NCBI RefSeq assembly: GCF_024385465.1
Contig: NZ_JANFLS010000002.1
Coordinates: 496,001 to 560,000, forward strand
Length of the DNA stretch: 64,000 bases
Direction: 5' to 3'
Source of the DNA: Arthrobacter sp. zg-Y844
GTDB taxonomy: Bacteria > Actinomycetota > Actinomycetes > Actinomycetales > Micrococcaceae
In this document: piece by piece, positions 16,569 to 24,617 of the stretch
Layout of the letters: each line of letters begins with the position of its first letter
How positions within the stretch are numbered: the stretch's first letter is position 1
Translations under genes and position numbers: made by a program
Notes under the pieces: model-generated
What the model was told of the DNA's origin: nothing
What the model saw: the letters and a program-made list of their open reading frames with translations, nothing else
The model's database searches: none

Positions 16569-17717
16569 TTAAGGCACGAGGACGGCGTCGGGATGGCCGG
16601 AGTCGGGCAGGCCGTCCGGTTGGGGCAGGGAACGCATCTGCTCCTCGTAGGAATCCACCATGGCTGAGGCGCTGAAGCGGGCCGCGGATTTCCGTACCCG
16701 CTCACGGTCGAGACCGCGGGCGTCCGTGACGGCTGCGGCCAGGGCATCGGCACCGAGGCCTTCCGCGAGCCGGCCGCCGTCGGCGTCGATGATTTCCGGC
16801 ATGGCGCCCAGAGGCAGGGCAGCCACCGGCGTACCGCAGGCCATTGCCTCCAGCGCGGTCAATCCGAAGGGCTCGGACCAGACAGGCGAGGCAATGAAGA
16901 CCTCTCCGGACCCAAGGAAGGCGGCCAGCTCCCGGTGGTCGAGGTGGCCGACGTGCTGCACCCCGCGGCCCAGGTGCGGTGCGACGGTGCGTTCGAAATA
17001 CTTCGCATCGCTGATCGGCCCGGCGAAGTGCAGTTCCATCCCTGCCATCCTGGCCGCGTCAATCGCTATGTGCAGGCCCTTTTCGGGCGTGACCCGTCCG
17101 GCCCAGACGACGGTTCCGGTACGGTGTCCGGTGCCTGCGGGCCAGTCCGCCAGCCGGATGCCGTTGTGGATGACGTGCAGGTCCGGCAGGTGCGCGGACC
17201 AGCCGGTGGCATTGCGGGCCGAAACACTGACGAAGCGGTGCAGCGGTGAGAGCGGCGCGCGACCGTCCTCCACGGCGTCCACGATCCACGGCAGCGGCGG
17301 GGTGTGGAGGATGGTCAGCATGGGCACATCCGCCAGCTCCAGGTACGGGAGCAGGCTCAGGGAGTTGTTCACGACGACGTCGAAAGCGCCTGCCCGGACC
17401 GCGGCAACGGCGGAGCCCAGCGCGGCGTCGAGGGACTGCTGCTGCCGCTGCATTTGTGCGGGAGCCAGCCCGCGCCGGAATTCGAAGGTTTCCGGGAGGA
17501 CCTCCACCACCCGGCCGCCGGACACGGAGCCGGCCTTGGCGAAGAGCGTAACGTCGTGGCCGCGGGACGCGAGTTCGTCTGCCATCAGCGAGGTGTGCAT
17601 TTCGAGCCCGCCCTGGAACGGGCTGGAGATCGGGTGGTGCAGGTGGGACAGGACGGCTATGCGCAATGGTTTCCCGCCTGCCGCACGCCCCTGCGGCAGG
17701 GGGAAGTCAAGACTCAT
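16569..17717 (-). CDS. Glycosyltransferase family 4
   Basis: A 382-residue GT-B enzyme. The N-terminal half shows HHPISSPFQGGLEMHTS and ELASRGHDVTLFAKAGS. The C-terminal half shows VVWAGRVTPEKGLHIAIDA and the E-x7-E type donor motif in SEPFGLTALEAMACGTPVAAL. It is a retaining transferase using a nucleotide sugar, as in mannosyl- or glucosyltransferases of the family. ATG at 17717 is preceded by a -10-like CATACT and 7 nt, suggesting a leaderless mRNA. It heads the minus-strand pair with the GT28-like gene. The N-terminal block favours a subgroup often placed in polysaccharide or glycolipid loci (inference). Confidence 0.88.
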   Translation of the reverse strand: MSLDFPLPQGRAAGGKPLRIAVLSHLHHPISSPFQGGLEMHTSLMADELASRGHDVTLFAKAGSVSGGRVVEVLPETFEFRRGLAPAQMQRQQQSLDAALGSAVAAVRAGAFDVVVNNSLSLLPYLELADVPMLTILHTPPLPWIVDAVEDGRAPLSPLHRFVSVSARNATGWSAHLPDLHVIHNGIRLADWPAGTGHRTGTVVWAGRVTPEKGLHIAIDAARMAGMELHFAGPISDAKYFERTVAPHLGRGVQHVGHLDHRELAAFLGSGEVFIASPVWSEPFGLTALEAMACGTPVAALPLGAMPEIIDADGGRLAEGLGADALAAAVTDARGLDRERVRKSAARFSASAMVDSYEEQMRSLPQPDGLPDSGHPDAVLVP

Positions 17718-17724
17718 ATTAGTA

Positions 17725-17730
17725 AGTATG
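17725..17730 (-). promoter_or_regulatory. -10 element CATACT for leaderless start at 17717
   Basis: On the minus strand CATACT is followed by 7 nt (TACTAAT) and the ATG of the GT4 gene. The flanking sequence resembles the palindrome at 14518-14528 (TA[G/C]TAAGTAT[A/G]C), so the two glycosyltransferase promoters may share a regulator. Confidence 0.5.
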
Positions 17731-17786
17731 CCTTGTATTCGCGGCCCGCACCTGAGCAGGCAGGCGGGTACTGGCAGGCGGAGCCG

Positions 17787-18236
17787 CTAGGCGGAGTACG
17801 GTTCCACGCCGAACGGCACCGGCGGGATGTGGTGGGAAGGCAGGCGGTCGCGGTCGTAACTGATGGTGGTGTAGCCGTGCGGGACGGGCTTGCCTTCTTC
17901 ATCCAGGTTGACGAACACGATCTTGTCGATCGTCAGGATGCTGCGGCGGGTAATCATGTTCCGCACTTCTGCCTGCATGGTCAGCGACGTGCGGCCGAAC
18001 TTGGTTGCCGTGAGCCCCATTTCAATCAGGTCGCCCTGCACCGCCGAGCTGACGAAGTTGATCTCCGACATGAATTTGGTGACCACTCGGCCGTTGCCCA
18101 TCTGCAGGATGGCATAGACCGTAGCTTCTTCGTCGATCCAGCGCAGCAGGCTGCCGCCGAACAGGGTGCCGTTGGCGTTCAGGTCCTCGGGGCGGACCCA
18201 CTTGCGGGTGTGGAAATTGATGTTCTCGAGGGGCAT
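17787..18236 (-). CDS. Acyl-CoA thioesterase, hotdog fold (YciA-like)
   Basis: A 149-residue single hotdog domain. The block NANGTLFGGSLLRWIDEEAT is the signature of the YciA/BFIT acyl-CoA hydrolase family, with N/D active-site residues, followed by the EINFVSSAVQGD strand. It hydrolyses acyl-CoA to free acid and CoA, probably with broad chain-length range, in the cytoplasm. The start is set by a -10-like TAAGCT placed 6 nt before the ATG on the minus strand, with no ribosome-binding site. It has no operon partner: the glycosyltransferase gene upstream in the window is a separate unit. Confidence 0.9.
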   Translation of the reverse strand: MPLENINFHTRKWVRPEDLNANGTLFGGSLLRWIDEEATVYAILQMGNGRVVTKFMSEINFVSSAVQGDLIEMGLTATKFGRTSLTMQAEVRNMITRRSILTIDKIVFVNLDEEGKPVPHGYTTISYDRDRLPSHHIPPVPFGVEPYSA

Positions 18237-18242
18237 ATATTC

Positions 18243-18248
18243 AGCTTA
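18243..18248 (-). promoter_or_regulatory. -10 element TAAGCT for leaderless start at 18236
   Basis: TAAGCT followed by 6 nt and the ATG on the minus strand. No Shine-Dalgarno sequence lies in between. Confidence 0.5.
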
Positions 18249-18356
18249 TCCACAGGACTGTTGCTCATCGGCCGGATCCGTGGATGCCTTGCTCACAGAC
18301 CCCTGTTAGCTGTCTGACGCTGCTGTGACGGCGCTCCCGGGCAGACGGCCGCCGCT

Positions 18357-19184
18357 TCAGTCGGGGACCTCATTCAGCTGGTCGCCGAGATGGGTCAGGT
18401 CACCGTCCGGTGGAACCTCCATGGCTTCGAGCGCTGCGGCCTGATGCAGGTCCCGGATCAGGTCCGCCGACCCGCCCACGATCGTGGAGTCGAAGTCGAT
18501 CTCGGAGGCCAGGAACCATGCGCCGTCGGCCGGCCAGAGAAGATTGGGGCTCTGGATCGGATCCCAGCCGTTGTGCTCCTGCCAGCCCGGTTCGGCAAAG
18601 ACCGCCAGGCTGCCGGCAAACAACAGGTAGTCGCGCAGCGGCAGCTCGAGGCGGCGCGCGGTCTGCACGGACTCGTGGCCCCGGAAGGGCTGCGCCGGCC
18701 CCTCCGGGTCTCCGGCGCCCGGGAACCCGGGAAGGGTCTCCCCGCTGCCGGCCACCCAGCCGTACCCGTCCCACAGCCCGGCAAAGCAACGGCCGGAAGT
18801 TTGTGTGTGTGCACCGAGAATGCGGCTTACCTCGGCCAGGGTGCCCGCCGGGAGCGCGCCGACCAACGGGTCTTCATAGTGCCACCCCGGTTCATTCGAT
18901 ACCGGATTGCGGTAGCCGGCCAGAATGGAGGACCACTGCATCATCGGATGGGCCACCGTGCCGCGCACCTCCGCCAGCTCTTCCCAGCGCATGGGGCGGG
19001 ACTCGGCACGTACCGGCCCGTCCTGCTGCCAGCCCAGCAGCTGCGCCCGGATCGGGTGGAAAACCCGTGCGTAGGCCTCGAACCCGCCGGGAACGGTGCC
19101 CGCAACTGTACCGGGCTCAGCCAGCCGCTCCGCGATCCAGACTCCGGACTGCGGATCGGAAAGCGGCCCTTCCAAGCTCGTCAT
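18357..19184 (-). CDS. Conserved-looking hypothetical protein
   Basis: I do not recognise a family for this 275-residue protein. It is soluble, acidic and rich in Trp, Gly and Pro, with segments such as GRCFAGLWDGYGWV and PAEPGWQEHNGWDP-like tryptophan repeats. No membrane segment, signal peptide or known catalytic motif is visible. The ATG at 19184 stands 7 nt after CATACT on the minus strand, giving a credible leaderless start. Codon use is as GC3-rich as the neighbours, so it is probably a real gene. The lone-gene context offers no functional clue. Confidence 0.72.
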   Translation of the reverse strand: MTSLEGPLSDPQSGVWIAERLAEPGTVAGTVPGGFEAYARVFHPIRAQLLGWQQDGPVRAESRPMRWEELAEVRGTVAHPMMQWSSILAGYRNPVSNEPGWHYEDPLVGALPAGTLAEVSRILGAHTQTSGRCFAGLWDGYGWVAGSGETLPGFPGAGDPEGPAQPFRGHESVQTARRLELPLRDYLLFAGSLAVFAEPGWQEHNGWDPIQSPNLLWPADGAWFLASEIDFDSTIVGGSADLIRDLHQAAALEAMEVPPDGDLTHLGDQLNEVPD

Positions 19185-19191
19185 GCGGCCC

Positions 19192-19197
19192 AGTATG
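19192..19197 (-). promoter_or_regulatory. -10 element CATACT for leaderless start at 19184
   Basis: Same CATACT-N7-ATG layout as the GT4 gene at 17717. Confidence 0.5.
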
Positions 19198-19263
19198 CCC
19201 TACCGGACCCCGCAGCGGGTGCCGCTGCGGCAAGGGCTGCCGTGCCGTAGGCAGATCGGCCGG

Positions 19264-20901
19264 CTAGCTGAAACGTGCCGCACCCCCGGCAGCCGGCAGG
19301 TCCCGCGCGTCAACCGGTCCCTGGTCCAGCCGGAACGGCGGGTATTCGTCGCGCATCAGCGCCGTGTAAGCCAGGACGCGGTAGGACCAGCGCTGCAGGC
19401 CCATAACGAACTCGAACAGCGGACGCGGATAGCGGCCGGTGAACAACAGGGCCACTGCAGCGACCAGGACCAGCAGGGTCAGCAGGGAGATGCCCACTGT
19501 CCAGCCGCCGGCCGACCGCAGGCCTTCGCCGGCCGGGTCCGTTGCCCAGTTCACCGCCGAGCCGCCGTCGCCCATGCTTCGGTCCCACCCGCCGAACGGG
19601 CCGTTTTGGCGCACAATGACGTAGCCGGACCCGGTGAACGCCCCCACGATCAGTGCCTGCGGGATAACCAGCAGCCACCACTTCACCAGGACCAGCCCGC
19701 GCGAAAGCCGTTCCGGGTAGGCAACGTCGAAGTCCGCCGGATAGTCGGTGCGCTCCAGGCTGAAGGGCGGATACCTGTCCGTGCCCAGCACGCCTGTGGC
19801 ATAGAACGCCACCCGCCAGCTCCAGCGGAGCACCCCCACGTTGAACTCGAAAAGCCCCCGCGGATAACGGGCAGTGAAGAGGATGGCGAAACCCGCAATG
19901 ACGGTGGCTACCCAGAAGGCGATCCACAGGAAGGCCAGCAGGATGAAGTGCGGAATGGCCAGGAACCACTTCACCAGCCACAACCAGCGGGAGAGCCCCG
20001 GGTCCAGTTCCCCGTAGAGCCGGGCCGGATACGGTGCCCCGGTGCCTCCAGCGGACAGCTGCGCTGCCCGGGCGCCGGACAACGCCGGTGCCTCCGCGGT
20101 GCCCGGCGGCGCACCTGCCGCCGTGGCGCCTGCCGGAACCTGCGTCCCCGCCGGCGGGGACGCAGGCGTCTCAGCGGAAGCGGGAACCGGCGCCGCTGCG
20201 TAACCATAGGGACCGTGCCCGCCGCTGGGACCGGGGTATGCTCCGGTGTGCTTCCGGCCGGCCAGGATCGCAGCGAGGATCAGCGCCGCGCCGCCGAGCA
20301 CCAGGACGACGGCCCCGATCAGCAGCCACCAGGCGAGAGGTCCCAGAACGTCGGAGCGGATTCCCACCTGCAGGTCCGCCGTGACCCCGGGAGAGGCGTC
20401 GGCGTTCATCACGACGACGGTCCATTCGCCCTCCTGCAGCGGCCACACAAGCTCCTGCGTGCCGGTTCCTGCGGAAGAGGCGGACCAGAAGTCCTGCTCC
20501 CCCGGCGGGGCCGGTGCGGCGGCGCCCGGGCTCTCCTCGTATTGCGCGGAGAAGGGATCGAACGTAACGTCTCCGAGTTCCGAATGGGCAACCCCGGCCA
20601 GGTACCGGTCGACGTCGGCCCTGGACGCAATCCCGATAAACAGCTCACCGTCGGGGTCGGTTCCCCGGACCTGCACCCTCCCGACATCGTCCTGAGCCCG
20701 GATGCCCGTACTCACCTCGACGTTCTCGCTGGTCAGGGCGTACGAGCCGACACTGTAGGTCTCTTCGGGAACGGATAGGTAGCCGTCGTCGCCCTGGGCC
20801 GCGGCCAGGGTTCCCAAGCCGGCAGCGCCGGCCCCGGCAGTCAGTCCGGCGAGGACCAGCAGGGAACCAATAACGATCAGTACGATTCTGCCTGCATTCA
20901 T
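19264..20901 (-). CDS. DUF4389 membrane protein with duplicated domain
   Basis: A 545-residue integral membrane protein. After an N-terminal hydrophobic segment (VLIVIGSLLVLAGLTAG) there is an extracytoplasmic region of about 170 residues, a transmembrane segment, a low-complexity Ala/Pro/Gly linker (about 215-275) and two DUF4389 modules. The module signature appears twice: FTARYPRGLFEFNVGVLRWS and FTGRYPRPLFEFVMGLQRWS, each followed by YPPFSLER- or YPPFRLDQ-type strands. The function of DUF4389 is unknown; it occurs widely in actinobacteria. The outer region is weakly reminiscent of stress-related surface domains but I cannot name it. A ribosome-binding site (AAGGGC) precedes the ATG. Confidence 0.88.
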   Translation of the reverse strand: MNAGRIVLIVIGSLLVLAGLTAGAGAAGLGTLAAAQGDDGYLSVPEETYSVGSYALTSENVEVSTGIRAQDDVGRVQVRGTDPDGELFIGIASRADVDRYLAGVAHSELGDVTFDPFSAQYEESPGAAAPAPPGEQDFWSASSAGTGTQELVWPLQEGEWTVVVMNADASPGVTADLQVGIRSDVLGPLAWWLLIGAVVLVLGGAALILAAILAGRKHTGAYPGPSGGHGPYGYAAAPVPASAETPASPPAGTQVPAGATAAGAPPGTAEAPALSGARAAQLSAGGTGAPYPARLYGELDPGLSRWLWLVKWFLAIPHFILLAFLWIAFWVATVIAGFAILFTARYPRGLFEFNVGVLRWSWRVAFYATGVLGTDRYPPFSLERTDYPADFDVAYPERLSRGLVLVKWWLLVIPQALIVGAFTGSGYVIVRQNGPFGGWDRSMGDGGSAVNWATDPAGEGLRSAGGWTVGISLLTLLVLVAAVALLFTGRYPRPLFEFVMGLQRWSYRVLAYTALMRDEYPPFRLDQGPVDARDLPAAGGAARFS

Positions 20902-20938
20902 GGCGGTGCCCTTCGCTCGCTGGAAAGCGGTACCCCGG

Positions 20939-22339
20939 CTAGAAGTTGATCATGTGGCCGGTCAGTCCGTGGAAAGCTTCCTGCAGCGCTTCACTGAGGG
21001 TCGGGTGGGTGTGCACATTGCGGGCGAGTTCGGCCGCTGTCAGGTCCCACTTCTGTGCCAGGGTCAGTTCCGGCAGCAGCTCCGAGACGTCGGGGCCGAT
21101 CAGGTGCCCGCCCAGCAGTTCCCCGTACTTGGCGTCGGCCACCAGTTTCACGAAGCCCACCGGTTCGCCCAGCCCGTGGGCTTTGCCGTTGGCGGTAAAC
21201 GGGAAGGTGCTGACTATGACCTCGTGACCCTCGTCGCGGGCCTGCTGTTCGGTGAGCCCGAAGCTGGCTACCTGCGGCTGGCAGAAGGTGGCACGGGGCA
21301 TCATGCGGTAATCGCCCAGCGGCAGGGTTTCCGCCTTGCCGATGGTTTCAGCTGCCACCACTCCCATGGCCTCCGCCACGTGGGCGAGCTGGAGCTTCGC
21401 AGTGATATCGCCGATGGCGTAGATGTGCGGGACATTGGTGCGCATGTAGTCATCGATGCCGATGGCTCCGCGGTCGGTGAGCTCCACCCCGGTTTTTTCC
21501 AGGCCGAAGCCCTCGGTGCGCGGGGCAAAGCCGATGGACATCATCACCCGGTCGGCTTCGATGCTGCCCTGCTGGCCGTTCTTGTCCGTATAGGTGACTG
21601 TGACGGACGAGCCGTTGTCCTTCACCGTTTCCACCTTGGTGGAGGTGAGGATGGGGATGCCGAGCTTCTTGTACTGCTTGGTGATCTCCTTGGAGACGTC
21701 CACATCCTCGTTGGGCAGGGCCCGGTCCAGGAATTCGATGATGGTCACATCCACGCCGTAGCTACGCAGCACATAGCCGAATTCCATCCCGATGGCCCCG
21801 GCACCGACGATCACCATTTTCTTCGGCAGGTCCCGGTCCAGGATCTGGGCTTCGTAGGTGACCACGTTTTCGCTCAGTTCGACGCCGGGCAGCAGCCGTA
21901 CGTAGGTCCCGGTGGCGATGATCGCGTTGTCGAACGTGATGCTCTCGCTGCCGCCTTTGGACAGGTCCACCTCGAGGGTGTGGTCGTCGGTGAAGACGCC
22001 GTGGCCGTCGTACTCCGTGATCTTGTTCTTCTTCATCAGGAAGTGGACGCCCTTGACCCGGCCGTCGGCGACCTGGCGGCTGCGGTCAAAGGCCGCTCCG
22101 TAATCAAAGGTGACGTCGCCGCTCATGCCGAACGTCTTGGCCTGGTTGGTGAAAATCTGCGCCAGTTCGGCATTGCGCAGCAGTGCCTTGGACGGAATGC
22201 ACCCGACGTTGAGGCAGACGCCGCCCCAGTATTTCTCCTCCACGATTGCCGTCTTCAAGCCCAGTTGGGCCGCGCGGATGGCGGCCACATAGCCTCCCGG
22301 TCCGGCCCCGAGGACCACGACGTCGTAATGTTCGCTCAT
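20939..22339 (-). CDS. lpdA: Dihydrolipoyl dehydrogenase (E3)
   Basis: A 466-residue flavoprotein disulfide reductase. It shows the FAD-binding [18 protein letters not shown], the redox-active disulfide [16 protein letters not shown], the NAD-binding [20 protein letters not shown], and the C-terminal dimer-interface HTHPTLSEA with the catalytic histidine. It re-oxidises dihydrolipoyl groups of 2-oxoacid dehydrogenases or the glycine cleavage system using NAD+. The open frame continues 81 nt upstream, but ATG at 22339 with GGAGAG in front gives the standard [11 protein letters not shown] start. No E1/E2 genes are adjacent, as is usual for the shared E3 of actinobacteria. Confidence 0.96.
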   Translation of the reverse strand: MSEHYDVVVLGAGPGGYVAAIRAAQLGLKTAIVEEKYWGGVCLNVGCIPSKALLRNAELAQIFTNQAKTFGMSGDVTFDYGAAFDRSRQVADGRVKGVHFLMKKNKITEYDGHGVFTDDHTLEVDLSKGGSESITFDNAIIATGTYVRLLPGVELSENVVTYEAQILDRDLPKKMVIVGAGAIGMEFGYVLRSYGVDVTIIEFLDRALPNEDVDVSKEITKQYKKLGIPILTSTKVETVKDNGSSVTVTYTDKNGQQGSIEADRVMMSIGFAPRTEGFGLEKTGVELTDRGAIGIDDYMRTNVPHIYAIGDITAKLQLAHVAEAMGVVAAETIGKAETLPLGDYRMMPRATFCQPQVASFGLTEQQARDEGHEVIVSTFPFTANGKAHGLGEPVGFVKLVADAKYGELLGGHLIGPDVSELLPELTLAQKWDLTAAELARNVHTHPTLSEALQEAFHGLTGHMINF

Positions 22340-22435
22340 GGGAACCAACTCTCCTTGCCTGGGGGTGCGGGGAAATTCCTCAGCCGGTTTAAGGCTCTCA
22401 CGAGGTGCCGCCAAGGGCACGGGTGCCGGGAACGA

Positions 22436-23953
22436 TCAGATGTAGCCCCGGTAACCGGACCAGGCCCGGCGCCGCTCCGGAAACGGATCCGATTCAATCC
22501 GGTCCAGCTTGTCGAACACGCGGGTTTGCCGGCGGACTTCGTCGTAGGCCGGCCAGTCACTGCCGGGGTGGGAATGCCGGGCCAGGCTCAGCAACGAACC
22601 CTGGAACCGTTTGGACAGGGCCCTCAGCTCTCCTGCTCCGCCCAGCAGGGTCAGGGCCTTGGCGGTTCCGATTCCGATATCCCCGAACATCACCGGCACA
22701 TCGAAGGAATGGGTGGCGCCGAACCCCAGCAGGTTCATTGCCGGTGTTGCATAGTCATAGCGGTATGCCCAGGTGGGAGCAACACGCGAGTGGCCCTCGG
22801 CAACCATCTGGCTGGGATACCAGAACACCAGGTCGCCGCTGATATCCACCGAACGCTGCCGGGACGGGTAGCCGGGATACGCAGCCACCACCCGGTCCCG
22901 CGCCAGCGGATCGGTGCCTGCAAACATCTTCTCGATCCGTTGGGGCGTGGACGGCAGGATGTTGGAAACCTTCGCGAACAGCGCACCCTCCCGGGCCATG
23001 GTGCCCAGCACCAGGGGAACCGGATTCGAATCTCCGGCAAGGAACATGTCAACGGGGTGCCTGGGCAGGAAGTCGCCGTCTATCACCGGTGACACACTCA
23101 GCGACCCGGGCTGCTTGACCGGACCGATCTTAGTGGTCAGTTTCCGGGTGGCGTTGACCAGTTTCGCCGCGGGCAGCCCGGTCAGCGCTTCGGCGGCGCC
23201 AGAGGGCGGTACGCCGAGGATTTCCAGCAGATCAGCTGCCCACGCGGCGTGCATCTCCGGAGAATAGGCCGCCGATGGTGCCGGACTTTGCGCATAGGCC
23301 TGGTGGAACAGGGACCGGGCACTGGGAACGCACATCAGGGAGGTGACGGCGAGGCCGCCGGCGGATTCCCCGAAGAGGGTGACGTTGCGGGGGTCACCGC
23401 CGAATGCTTCGATGTTCTGCTGCACCCATTCCAAAGCGGCGACCTGGTCCCGCAGGCCCAAGTTGGCATCGAACGGCCGGTCCGGCGTCGAGTACGCGCG
23501 GAAGTCCATGAAGCCCAGCGCACCGATGCGGTAGTTGAGCGACACGTAGACAACGCCGCCGTCCCGGACCAGCCTTGTGCCCCGGTACGTCGGCTCCGCC
23601 GAGGACCCGGAGCTGAAGGCACCGCCGTACAGGTAGACCAGGACCGGCAGCAGCCCGTCCGCGGGTTCCAACGGTGCAGAGACATTCAGGGAGAGGCAGT
23701 CCTCGTCCATGGCCACCCGGCGCCGGGTTCCGGTGCGGCTGGGAGCTTTGGACTGGGGTGGAACAGGCCCAAAGCTGCCGGCGAAGCGGATACCGCTCCA
23801 GCTCTGCGGCGGCTGCGGCGCCCTGAGCCGGAAGCCGCCCACGGGTGGTGCCGCGTAGGGGATGCCGCGCCAGGTGCGCACGCCGTCGTCGACTATGCCC
23901 TGTACCAGCCCGCTGCCGGTTTCAACCACCAGTGAAGCAACGTCAATAGCCAC
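22436..23953 (-). CDS. Type-B carboxylesterase (paralogue 1)
   Basis: A 505-residue alpha/beta-hydrolase of the carboxylesterase/cholinesterase family. It has the N-terminal RGIPYAAPPVGG block, the EDCLSLNV block with its cysteine, the oxyanion-hole YGGAFSSGS and the nucleophile elbow TLFGESAGG with catalytic serine. The late FDVPVMFGD and ALSKRFQGSLLS regions complete the fold. It hydrolyses carboxylic esters, perhaps including carbamate- or p-nitrobenzyl-ester-like substrates; the physiological substrate is unknown. No signal peptide is present. The GTG start is weakly preceded by GAAAAGAG. It is a clear paralogue of the gene at 27237-28754, with the same length and collinear motifs. Confidence 0.92.
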   Translation of the reverse strand: MAIDVASLVVETGSGLVQGIVDDGVRTWRGIPYAAPPVGGFRLRAPQPPQSWSGIRFAGSFGPVPPQSKAPSRTGTRRRVAMDEDCLSLNVSAPLEPADGLLPVLVYLYGGAFSSGSSAEPTYRGTRLVRDGGVVYVSLNYRIGALGFMDFRAYSTPDRPFDANLGLRDQVAALEWVQQNIEAFGGDPRNVTLFGESAGGLAVTSLMCVPSARSLFHQAYAQSPAPSAAYSPEMHAAWAADLLEILGVPPSGAAEALTGLPAAKLVNATRKLTTKIGPVKQPGSLSVSPVIDGDFLPRHPVDMFLAGDSNPVPLVLGTMAREGALFAKVSNILPSTPQRIEKMFAGTDPLARDRVVAAYPGYPSRQRSVDISGDLVFWYPSQMVAEGHSRVAPTWAYRYDYATPAMNLLGFGATHSFDVPVMFGDIGIGTAKALTLLGGAGELRALSKRFQGSLLSLARHSHPGSDWPAYDEVRRQTRVFDKLDRIESDPFPERRRAWSGYRGYI

Positions 23954-24128
23954 AATCGACTCTTTTCAGCCGGGGGAACCGCTGACCTGCGACTACCTAC
24001 GATAGGCGTGCGTCGATTGGGCCACCAGATCACGACCCGTTGCCGGCCGTCCCGGCCCAACATCCCCGGACCCGGCATCCCCGGGCCCGGCATCCGGGCC
24101 CGGCATCCGGGCCCGGCCGTCCCGGTGC
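23954..24128. other. Intergenic region with GC-rich tandem repeat
   Basis: Part of a 664-bp stretch between the esterase and the ABC-F gene that lacks any confident gene. It holds the tandem repeat at 24061-24116 and the presumed promoter region of the esterase. I see no RNA gene in it. Confidence 0.6.
24061..24116. repeat. Four-copy GC-rich tandem repeat
   Basis: Four imperfect units in a row (CATCCCCGGACCCGG, CATCCCCGGGCCCGG, then CATCCGGGCCCGG twice). Each contains a near-palindromic GGGCCCGG core. Units of 15, 15, 13 and 13 bp suggest slippage. Confidence 0.8.
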
Positions 24129-24395
24129 CTAGGCTGCGGTGGCGAGCTGCCGCTGTGAACCGGCGCTGCGCCGTCCATGGGCGGGCCTCGCCCCCAGGCG
24201 GCGGTGCAGGATGGCTTCCCGAAGGCAAAGTGCAGCCACTGCTGCGACGTTGAGGGCGATTTTTGTGCCCGTTGACCAATCGGTGCCGACGCACAACATC
24301 CAGACAAGGATCAGGACGGGCACCTCCGCCGACCTTAACGCCTTCACAGGGCGCTTCCGAGGCGCGCCAATGGAGTGCGCGGAATCCCTGCGCAC
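24129..24395 (-). CDS. Possible small two-helix membrane protein
   Basis: An open frame of about 88 residues from GTG at 24395 (open to 24521). It contains two hydrophobic stretches, VPVLILVWMLCVGTDW and KIALNVAAVAALCLREA, separated by a short polar turn, then a basic C-terminal tail (HRRLGARPAHGRR). Two helices with positively charged ends are more protein-like than the other frames of this gap. The start is uncertain: no ribosome-binding site or -10 hexamer stands out, and the family is unknown. It may be a genuine small inner-membrane protein or a chance frame in GC-rich DNA. The stop is 486 bp upstream of the ABC-F gene's own end region and no operon is evident. Confidence 0.35.
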   Translation of the reverse strand: MRRDSAHSIGAPRKRPVKALRSAEVPVLILVWMLCVGTDWSTGTKIALNVAAVAALCLREAILHRRLGARPAHGRRSAGSQRQLATAA

Positions 24396-24617
24396 CTGTA
24401 CTGAACCGTAATGCCGTTGCTCCCGCAGGCCGCTGAGGCAGCACTGCGGTATTCCATCCTTGGAGCCATGAGGACACTTCTTCCGTGAAATCGCCCGAGA
24501 CCTACGTTCCACACCTCCCAAGGATGCGTCACAGCATACTTTGTATCACATCCGGCACCGTGCCGCCGGATCGGAGGCCGGCGCCGGATCCGCCGGGTGC
24601 CCGGCGGCCAGCCGGGG
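24396..24617. other. Intergenic stretch without recognised content
   Basis: Sequence between the weak small frame and the end of the ABC-F gene. It contains a GTGCGC-N9-GCGCAC inverted repeat overlapping its left border (24375-24395) and nothing else I can support. Confidence 0.4.

Noticed and set aside
24061-24116. CRISPR-like or integron-like array suspected from the four GC-rich units
   Set aside because: The units are 13-15 bp with no unique spacers and form a simple slippage-type tandem repeat.
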